Source: UBA4636 sp963650915 | Lineage (GTDB): Bacteria; Bacillota; Clostridia; Christensenellales; Borkfalkiaceae | Assembly (NCBI GenBank): GCA_963650915.1 | Contig: CAVJMJ010000014.1 | Coordinates: 10,165 to 74,164, forward strand | DNA: 64,000 bases | Reading direction: 5' to 3' | Part shown: piece after piece, positions 58,546-64,000 of the stretch | Numbering within the stretch: the first letter of the stretch is position 1 | Layout: the number at the start of each line of letters is the position of its first letter | Notes under the pieces: generated by a model | The model's input: only the letters and a program-made list of their open reading frames with translations | What the model was told of the DNA's origin: nothing | Databases searched by the model: none | Program-made: the position numbers and the translations under genes

Positions 58546-58726
58546 CCGAGTAAAAATAAATTTACAAACTAAAAAAACCGTAAACAAAAACGAAAGCCGT
58601 CGAGTTTAAACGAGTTAAAACGATATCGTAATCGTAATTATTTTACCGAAAAGTTATAAAAAAGGCTTCTTTTTCGGTAAGAAAAACAAAATTTTCAACT
58701 AATAAAACAAAAAGGCGTTTAAACAA

Positions 58727-58755
58727 TTGACGGGCTTAAAATTTTTTAATATAAT
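58727..58755 (+). promoter_or_regulatory. Promoter of gapA
   Basis: TTGACG (58727-58732) and TATAAT (58750-58755), spacer 17. A TTACCGAAAA/TTTTCGGTAA hairpin lies just upstream (58642-58682). Confidence 0.85.
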
Positions 58756-58844
58756 ACAATCAGTACAATAGATATCGAATAGATATTTTCGTTCGACGTC
58801 AAAATTTTAAAAGTAAAAATCATCAGAAGGAGATTTTATAAATT

Positions 58845-59909
58845 ATGGCAAATGTAAAAGTTGCAATTAACGGTTTCGGCAGAATCGGCCGTCTCGCATT
58901 CAGACAAATGTTTGGCGCAAAAGGTTACACCATCGTTGCTATTAACGATTTAACCAGCCCCAAAATGCTTGCACATCTTCTTAAGTACGACTCCACTCAG
59001 GGTAACTACGCAAGAGAACATCAAGTAGACTATAAAGATGCAGTTTTGGCAGAAGACGGAAAAACCGTGGTAACTCCCGGTTCCATCACCGTTGACGGCA
59101 AAGAAATTACTATTTATGCTTGCCCGAAGGCTCAAGATCTTCCTTGGAAGAAACTTAAAGTAGACGTAGTTTTGGAATGCACCGGTTTCTACACCAAGAA
59201 GGAAAAAGCGCAAGCTCATATCGACGCAGGCGCTAAGAACGTCGTTATTTCCGCTCCTGCAGGAAACGACCTTCCCACCATCGTTTACAACGTAAACCAC
59301 AAAACGTTAACCAAAGACGATCACATCATTTCCGCAGCAAGTTGCACCACCAACTGCCTCGCTCCTATGGCTAAAGCTTTGAACGATTACGCACCTATCG
59401 TTTCCGGTATCATGACAACCGTTCACGCTTACACCGGCGACCAGATGCCTTTGGACGGTCCTCAAAGAAAGGGCGATTTAAGAAGAAGCCGTGCTTGCGC
59501 TATCAATATCGTTCCTAACTCCACCGGTGCCGCAAAAGCAATCGGTCTCGTTATCCCCGAACTCAACGGCAAACTTATCGGTTCTGCTCAACGTGTTCCT
59601 ACCGCTACCGGTTCCACCACCATTTTGGTTGCAGTCGTTAAAGGTAAAGACATCACCGTTGACAGCATCAACGCCGCTATGAAGGCTCAGGCTAACGAAT
59701 CTTTCGGTTACAACGAAGACCAAATCGTTTCTTCCGACGTTATCGGTATGAAGTATGGTTCTTTGTTCGACGCTACTCAAACCATGGTTCAAAAGATCGA
59801 CGAAGATACTTATCAGGTACAAGTCGTTTCTTGGTACGACAATGAAAACTCTTACACCTCTCAGATGGTAAGAACCATTAAGTACTTCTCCGAAATCGAA
59901 AAAGCTTAA
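58845..59909 (+). CDS. gapA: Glyceraldehyde-3-phosphate dehydrogenase, type I
   Basis: 354 residues. The NAD-binding start is VKVAINGFGRIGRLAFRQM; the catalytic Cys lies in SAASCTTNCLAPMAK and the catalytic His follows in TTVHAYTGDQ. RVPTATGSTTILVAVV and WYDNENSYTSQMVR are typical of the glycolytic enzyme. It oxidises glyceraldehyde 3-phosphate to 1,3-bisphosphoglycerate. AGAAGGAG lies nine bases before the ATG. The gene stands alone with its own promoter and terminator; pgk and tpi are not adjacent. Confidence 0.97.
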   Translation: MANVKVAINGFGRIGRLAFRQMFGAKGYTIVAINDLTSPKMLAHLLKYDSTQGNYAREHQVDYKDAVLAEDGKTVVTPGSITVDGKEITIYACPKAQDLPWKKLKVDVVLECTGFYTKKEKAQAHIDAGAKNVVISAPAGNDLPTIVYNVNHKTLTKDDHIISAASCTTNCLAPMAKALNDYAPIVSGIMTTVHAYTGDQMPLDGPQRKGDLRRSRACAINIVPNSTGAAKAIGLVIPELNGKLIGSAQRVPTATGSTTILVAVVKGKDITVDSINAAMKAQANESFGYNEDQIVSSDVIGMKYGSLFDATQTMVQKIDEDTYQVQVVSWYDNENSYTSQMVRTIKYFSEIEKA

Positions 59910-59957
59910 TAGTTTTTATTTGGTTTAAGTAGTTTTTTAAAAACTAAATGACACTTT

Positions 59958-60006
59958 AAGGGCTGTCTTAAGTTGCGTTTTTTGCAATTTAAGACAGCCC
60001 TTTTTT
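59958..60006 (+). terminator. Intrinsic terminator of gapA
   Basis: AAGGGCTGTCTTAA (59958-59971) pairs with TTTAAGACAGCCCTT (59988-60002) around TTGCG-T-rich loop, then TTTTTT. Confidence 0.92.
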
Positions 60007-60087
60007 CTGTACTCGACTTGATTTTTTGTTTTTTGTCGGAATTTATATATAAGTCATTCTACCTTGCAATTCATGATAAAGTCCGTT

Positions 60088-60148
60088 TGAAAATCTAACC
60101 TCTTTTTCCTCACACAGAAAAATCTAACCTCTTTTTCCTCACGCAGAA
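60088..60148. repeat. 29-bp tandem duplication
   Basis: AATCTAACCTCTTTTTCCTC plus ACACAGAAA is repeated at once with one change. It lies in a gene-poor region; a 92-codon minus-strand frame across it (60054-60332) has no ribosome binding site and I do not call it. Confidence 0.8.
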
Positions 60149-60284
60149 TTTGTAAAATACTATTTTCGCAAACGACCCCGAACAAATCATTAGGCTTGCA
60201 ATGCAAAAAATATGTTATCCTTAGGAATTGCATTCGTGTCAACACCCACTGTTTTTGAGGGGATAGACAACGTATCATGATAAT

Positions 60285-60400
60285 AAAACATTTTCCAACT
60301 TTATAAAACGCGGAAATTAAACTTTTTTCCAACTACTATGCCAATAAAATTAAACATTTTCCAACTTTATAAAACGAGAAAATTGAACTTTTTTCCAACT
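60285..60400 (+). repeat. Four-unit tandem array, about 33-bp period, left of ATPase 3
   Basis: TTTTCCAACT ends units at 60300, 60334, 60366 and 60400, that is 34, 32 and 34 bp apart. The unit is AAATTAAACTTTTTTCCAACT plus TTATAAAACG-type linkers. It lies beyond the 3' end of ATPase 3; a two-unit version lies on the other side at 62222-62275. Confidence 0.88.
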
Positions 60401-60545
60401 TTTTTACTAACTAAGACAGCAAAATTCTTCACACATTTCAAGCAGACGAACGCAAAAATCGATATTGTACCGACGGGAATTTGCCGTTTCCCGCAAGCGG
60501 GAGTCCTACGGCAAGAATATGGCTTCGCCATATTGACGAACCGAT
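60313..60545 (+). repeat. Left copy of the long direct repeat around ATPase 3
   Basis: From AAATTAAAC at 60313 to CGAACCGAT at 60545 this matches 62222-62419 base for base with about 10-15 percent changes and one missing array unit. Both copies end in a structured block: TGCCGT/ACGGCA enclosing TCCCGC AA GCGGGA, then AATATGGC TTC GCCATATT. Confidence 0.85.
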
Positions 60546-60561
60546 AACTAACCCTTAGGAG
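60537..60561 (+). repeat. 25-bp direct repeat, left copy (attachment-site-like)
   Basis: From CGAACCGATAACTAACCC to TTAGGAG; it matches 62497-62521 with a single change at position 7. The right copy lies in the anticodon and T-arm of the tRNA-Arg-like gene. The two copies are exactly 1960 bp apart with ATPase 3 between them. Confidence 0.85.
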
Positions 60562-60837
60562 TTCGCCGTTCCTTGCAAAATCACGTCAAAAACGGTAATT
60601 TTATTGTGTTTTGAGCCGTTTTAAGCACTGTTTTTCGTCCCAATCGGCTATTTTTTTTGCGTATTTTGAGTGATTTTCAAAATACCGCAATAACTTCAAT
60701 ACCCAAATAATACCGATTTAATACCAATTTTCCGAGCACGATTTCAAAAAAAATTGACGTAATTAATCCCGTTTTTATCTTACTTAACTTACGGTTGATA
60801 TATTGTTTCTCATTTTAACCTTCGAGCCGAACACTAC
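60562..60837. other. Att-arm-like remnant next to the 25-bp repeat
   Basis: No gene. Direct repeats of the AATACCxAxTTxA type (ATACCGCAATAAC, ATACCCAAATAAT, ATACCGATTTAAT, ATACCAATTTTCC) occur at 60683-60735. Together with GTGTTTTGAGCCGTT and TTTTTCGTCC they resemble 62770-62920, and both follow a TTAGGAGTT word. This looks like the arm region beside a tyrosine-integrase attachment site. Confidence 0.5.
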
Positions 60838-62085
60838 TTAAAACTTTTCATTTTTGCCGATAAAGTCTATCAGATTCACGTGTTTTATCCCACTACGTTG
60901 TTGCAAGAGATAGTCGGTTGTAACAACGTATCGCGGATAGTTATCTTTTATGCTTTCAAGCGGACGATATTCGCGATCTTCCGTTTCTTTGCTTAAAGCA
61001 ATAGTATAAGCGACTTGAATATAAGCATATTGCATATTCGTTCCGCGAACAATAAAATCACACTCGAATTTGCCGAATCTCCCTACACTTACGGAATAAT
61101 CGAGCGATCTTGCGTAATTATATACGATGTTCTCAAGCACAGGACCAAAGTTTATTCTATTGTCAGTGTTCAACGCATAGAAAAATGATAAGTCAGATAA
61201 ATAGAACTTCTTTCTTCCTGACAAAGAACGTCTCGATTTCATATCGAAACGATTGCATGGCATAATGATTTTTGCGTCAACCAATGCTTCAATATATCGA
61301 TTTACCGTCTCTCTTTTTACATTTATACCATTCTTTGCCAAATCTTCTACAATATTGTTAATGCTTGTCGTTGCACCGAAATTATTGATAATGTAATCCA
61401 TAACCGCATCGAAAACGGATTTATTTCTGATTTTTACTCTTTTTCGAATATCTTTATCAAATATTTCGGCAATAAGATTTACGACATAGGTTCGTTTATC
61501 ATTCATTGAGTCAAGTTTCAACGCATATGGGAAACCGCCTTCCAGAATATAGTTTTGAAGTTCGATTTGCGGATTTGACGATAAAGGCTTATTAAAATAT
61601 TCTTTTGCTTTCAAATATTCGTCTAATGTGAAAGGAAGAATATTAAACTCAATATATCGCCCTGTCAATTTAGTCACAAGTTCGCCTGATAATAAATATG
61701 AATTCGAGCCTGTTATGAAAATGGAAAAATCACCTTCTTCGCGCCATGCATTGAGTACGGGTTCATAGTTTTTTACATTTTGCACTTCATCAATAAAAAG
61801 GTATTTTTTCCCTTGCGCAGTATTGTTTTTCTCAATCAACGCATCTAATTTGTCTGCCGTGTTGATATTTACATAAGGCTTTTTATCGAGATTGAAATAT
61901 AGAATGTTTTCTTCATTTATTCCTTGCTCAATAAGTTCGCGCATAATTAAGGTCATAATAGAAGACTTTCCGCAACGTCTTACGCCGGTCAAAACTTTAA
62001 TAAGTTCACATTCGTGATAAAAGCCTCTTATTTTTGACAAATATTTTTCTCGGCTAAACAAATCTTGAGTTAAATCAATTTTCAT
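60838..62085 (-). CDS. AAA+ ATPase with C-terminal DUF4143 (ATPase 3)
   Basis: 415 residues from the ATG at 62085 (MKIDLTQDLFSREKY), five bases after GGAGG; an in-frame GTG at 62091 overlaps the site itself. Walker A is GVRRCGKS (34-41), Walker B YLFIDEVQN near 95-103, sensor IFITGSNS near 125. A helix-turn-helix-like stretch (DLAKNGINVKRETVNRYIEAL) precedes the DUF4143 part, which ends in FECDFIVRG and AYIQVAYTI, the nuclease-like pattern shared with ATPase 1. It is enclosed by long direct repeats (60313-60545, 62222-62419) and 25-bp repeats, so it is the payload of a small mobile-looking module. Confidence 0.9.
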   Translation of the reverse strand: MKIDLTQDLFSREKYLSKIRGFYHECELIKVLTGVRRCGKSSIMTLIMRELIEQGINEENILYFNLDKKPYVNINTADKLDALIEKNNTAQGKKYLFIDEVQNVKNYEPVLNAWREEGDFSIFITGSNSYLLSGELVTKLTGRYIEFNILPFTLDEYLKAKEYFNKPLSSNPQIELQNYILEGGFPYALKLDSMNDKRTYVVNLIAEIFDKDIRKRVKIRNKSVFDAVMDYIINNFGATTSINNIVEDLAKNGINVKRETVNRYIEALVDAKIIMPCNRFDMKSRRSLSGRKKFYLSDLSFFYALNTDNRINFGPVLENIVYNYARSLDYSVSVGRFGKFECDFIVRGTNMQYAYIQVAYTIALSKETEDREYRPLESIKDNYPRYVVTTDYLLQQRSGIKHVNLIDFIGKNEKF

Positions 62086-62221
62086 ATACACCTCCGATGA
62101 ACTGATTAAAGCATATCACAAAAGAAATCAAAATGCAAGTTAAGAGGACATATTTTGATAAAAAATTAATTTTTACCCCCTTAACGCACATTTTTTATTA
62201 TTAAATTCAAATGAAAAGCAA

Positions 62222-62419
62222 TAAATTAAACTTTTTGCTAACTACTCTGCCAATAAAATTAAACATTTTCCAACTTTTTCACTAAGCAAGACAGTAATAT
62301 TCTTCACACGTCTCAAACAGACGAACGCAAAAATCAATATTATGCCGACGGGAATTTGCCGTTTCCCGCAAGCGGGAGTCCCACGGCAAGAATATGGCAA
62401 TCCATATTGACGAACCGAT
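62222..62419 (+). repeat. Right copy of the long direct repeat around ATPase 3
   Basis: TAAATTAAACTTTTTGCTAACT and AAATTAAACATTTTCCAACT (two array units) lead into AGACGAACGCAAAAAT and the structured block. Its second hairpin is AATATGG CAAT CCATATT, so the stem is preserved although the loop differs from the left copy. Confidence 0.85.
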
Positions 62420-62440
62420 GGAGATTCACGAGAGAGTATA

Positions 62441-62478
62441 AAAAAATGGCGAACGCAAGGATGCGTTCGCCATTTTTT
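62441..62478 (-). terminator. Terminator immediately downstream of the tRNA-Arg-like gene
   Basis: AAAAAATGGCGAACGCA and TGCGTTCGCCATTTTTT form a perfect 17-bp stem around AGGA. On the minus strand it starts at the CCA end of the tRNA-like gene. The symmetry makes it bidirectional. Confidence 0.88.
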
Positions 62479-62553
62479 GGTACTCCCGACGGGAATCGAA
62501 CCCATAACTAACCCTTAGGAGGCGACTGCTCTGTCCAGCTGAGCTATACGGTC
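62478..62553 (-). tRNA. tRNA-Arg(CCU)-like gene, mispaired (probable chimeric pseudo-tRNA)
   Basis: The minus strand has a good D-arm (GCTC...GAGC), an anticodon loop CTCCTAA (anticodon CCT), a good T-arm (ATGGG TTCGATT CCCGT) and an encoded CCA. However, the acceptor strands GACCGTA and CGGGAGT do not pair, nor do the anticodon strands GTCGC and GGGTT. The 5' half up to the anticodon loop therefore looks like a genuine tRNA-Arg and the 3' half comes from elsewhere. The change-over lies in the 25-bp direct repeat, the usual crossover point of tRNA-targeting integrases. Confidence 0.5.
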
Positions 62554-62578
62554 ATAGCAAAAATTATGAAGTTTTAGA

Positions 62579-62642
62579 AAGGATAACTTTTTACTTTTTA
62601 GAGTAGTGAATTATCCTTTCGGGTGTACAAAGGGTGTACAAA
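62579..62642. repeat. Hairpin and 11-bp direct repeat upstream of tRNA-Arg-like gene
   Basis: AAAGGATAA (62579-62587) and TTATCCTTT (62611-62619) can pair; GGGTGTACAAA follows twice in tandem (62621-62642). Such short direct repeats are typical of integrase arm-binding sites. Confidence 0.5.
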
Positions 62643-62724
62643 ATCGGATTTTTCTTTCAAATGTTCATTTTTAGGTAAAGTTTTTATGCTATCCTAATAG
62701 TGTTTGAGTATATCTAAATGGATA

Positions 62725-62935
62725 GACCTACTGCTTAGGAGTTTTGAAAAATTCTCGAACTCCCATTAAAATAGGCAGATTTCACACGATTTTGTGTGTT
62801 TTATGCGTTATTTTTCGTCTAAAACTGCTAATTTCTTTCGTTTTTTCGGTAAATTTTAGATTTCAAAATAATTTTCAAAATAAAATAATACCAAAAACAA
62901 TACCAATTTTTATAGCCGTTTTCAGTTTTTTTGTC
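62725..62935. other. Second attachment-site-like stretch
   Basis: GACCTACTGCTTAGGAG (62725-62741) is the complement of the usual tRNA-Arg(CCU) anticodon-loop and stem segment CTCCTAAGCAGTAGGTC. It is followed by AT-rich sequence with AATACCAAAAACAATACCA repeats (62885-62910) similar to 60683-60735. No integrase gene is present. A Phe-rich 89-codon frame here is not credible. Confidence 0.5.
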
Positions 62936-63031
62936 TTTACACAGACCTGCTTTTGTTGCCACAACAATGAGCATAATAGATGCCATACCGATATAAGTCA
63001 TAACATCTTTTGAGGTAACGATTTTACTTAA

Positions 63032-64000
63032 TTATTCTATTATTTCCCAGTAACCGGTTTTATCAGAACCAACACGTCTAAGAAGTTGCTTTTCTCTGAG
63101 CACCCCGATATTTCTTGTAATCGTCCGTCTATCTTTTTCCAAAGACTGAACAATGGTTTCAATTGTAATATTTGCGTCCTGTCTTATTAGATTCAGTATA
63201 TTAGCTTGTGTTGCTGTCAATTTTACAGGGGCATTTACAGGGGCATTTACAGGGGCGTTTACAACTTGTTTCGGTCTGTTAAACGGAATAGTCACCGTAA
63301 TCATATTCTGCGAAAATGAGTAAGCCTTTTCTCCGTATTCTTTGACTACGATAGGAACTCCGTGCCCTGAATGTTCGACAATACCGCATTGCAAAAATAT
63401 TTTCATCAACTCTTTATTGACAGGCTCGGTTTTCCCTGATAAAAACTCTTCTTTGGTAAGATTTTTAGGAATTCCGCCATAAGATACGATTTCCATTCTA
63501 TCTTCAAACCAATAAACCGCAGGGGCTAATTCTTCCGCCCATTTGTTGTGAACGCAAGCATTGATCCACGCTTCTTTGAATGCCTCGCTGCTGAAAAGAC
63601 GTTGTTCTTTTCTTGGACGAACCGATACGTCGATAAAAGTTTCGTTCAGAGCATCGCAATAATTGATAACTTTTTCAAGCGATTCGATAAGGCACGTATA
63701 CCCGTATTCATTCCTTTTTACAAATTCGGATTTATCTTTGCCTTTGAATACCGCGACCTTTATCGCATTCATGTTTTCGTCGGCAAGAATCTCTGCCAGA
63801 AGGTTAAATTTGCCGTCGGCAGTTACAAGTCCGAAATTCTTGTAAAATGTTTCTTCGTTAATATGAATCCCTTTGTTGATAAGATATTGCTTTAATTTTG
63901 CAAAAGTTAAATCGTCGCGCAGCACAGGAATGTCTTTGATAGCTTTCTCGGGAATGCTTAAACTTTCTATATACCTACGTTCGATTTCTTCTTCGGTCAT
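63032..64000 (-). CDS. ATP-binding (HATPase_c_4) transcriptional-regulator-like protein, probably 5'-truncated by window edge
   Basis: 322 residues are visible; an ATG lies exactly at the right edge, but relatives begin with an AlbA_2 (Schlafen) domain, so the gene probably extends beyond the window. The visible part has an ERRYIESLSIPEK segment, a GHKL-like ATP-binding domain (EAWINACVHNKWAE, MEIVSYGGIPKNL, GIVEHSGHGVPIVVKEYG) and a C-terminal winged helix (LTATQANILNLIRQDANITIETIV, RRTITRNIGVLREKQLLRRVG). Between them a 12-bp DNA repeat encodes NAPVNAPVNAPV (63225-63260). Such proteins are common near mobile elements and phase-variable loci; their function is not settled. Confidence 0.82.
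   Translation of the reverse strand: MTEEEIERRYIESLSIPEKAIKDIPVLRDDLTFAKLKQYLINKGIHINEETFYKNFGLVTADGKFNLLAEILADENMNAIKVAVFKGKDKSEFVKRNEYGYTCLIESLEKVINYCDALNETFIDVSVRPRKEQRLFSSEAFKEAWINACVHNKWAEELAPAVYWFEDRMEIVSYGGIPKNLTKEEFLSGKTEPVNKELMKIFLQCGIVEHSGHGVPIVVKEYGEKAYSFSQNMITVTIPFNRPKQVVNAPVNAPVNAPVKLTATQANILNLIRQDANITIETIVQSLEKDRRTITRNIGVLREKQLLRRVGSDKTGYWEIIE
63225..63260. repeat. 12-bp in-frame tandem repeat, three units
   Basis: ACAGGGGCATTT is present three times in tandem (one change in the last). It encodes the NAPV repeat linker on the minus strand; unit number could vary without a frameshift. Confidence 0.88.

Noticed and set aside
60054..60332. 92-codon minus-strand gene
   Set aside because: Covers a 29-bp tandem duplication, lacks a ribosome binding site and matches no family I know; a remnant of a lost element remains possible.
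62744..63013. 89-codon plus-strand gene
   Set aside because: Phe/Ile-rich translation of an AT-rich attachment-arm-like region; no start signal.

Overview
The window looks like a chromosomal segment of a low-GC, Gram-positive-type anaerobe in the Bacillota (Clostridia; perhaps an uncultured gut lineage such as Christensenellales, although that finer placement is only an impression). The reasons are the S10-spc-alpha ribosomal gene order with a zinc-type S14, an L17 carrying the long insertion known from Clostridia, PdxS/PdxT vitamin B6 synthesis, an Rrf2-IscS-IscU cluster, a TM1266-type regulator, consensus sigma-A promoters and strong AGGAGG ribosome binding sites.

Layout. 1-5.2 kb: the start of a MATE transporter, a first AAA+ ATPase/DUF4143 gene behind a four-unit 40-bp repeat array, a DnaQ-like exonuclease, a small membrane protein and a decayed rhamnulokinase. 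5.2-8.4 kb: a PHP phosphoesterase and an iron-sulphur cluster locus (Rrf2 regulator, IscS, IscU) with a candidate operator on the iscS promoter. 9-13 kb: a Cys-containing conserved protein, a second DUF4143 ATPase between two 33-bp-period arrays, and class II aldolase. 13.8-17.6 kb: a TM1266-like protein, a three-gene NMT1/SsuA-type ABC importer and an orphan MazF toxin. 18.5-23.5 kb: pncB, lspA, rluD-type and comF genes. 23.8-30.7 kb: a minus-strand peptide/nickel-type ABC operon plus TPR protein, facing a TetR regulator across a perfect palindrome. 31-37.1 kb: an EEP hydrolase, GH32 sucrase, tRNA-Gln, Sfp-type transferase and pdxST. 37.4-53.1 kb: the S10-spc-alpha ribosomal operon (31 genes) with its own promoter and a terminated leader RNA. 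53.3-60 kb: a U32 protein, an FAD dehydrogenase, an M29 aminopeptidase and gapA. 60-64 kb: an accessory island with a third DUF4143 ATPase, a mispaired tRNA-Arg-like gene at a 25-bp direct repeat, and a truncated ATP-binding transcriptional regulator.

Two patterns are not explained by the genes. First, all three AAA+/DUF4143 ATPases sit beside their own private short tandem repeat array (40-bp, 33-bp and about 33-bp periods), and the third lies inside long direct repeats; this suggests ATPase-plus-iteron modules that may be mobile. Second, a dispersed repeat of about 28 bp with core CGATAACGGGCTTATAG occurs about 20 times. It is often next to a gene's 3' end, six times it lies inside coding sequence in several frames and both orientations, and it is absent from the ribosomal operon.
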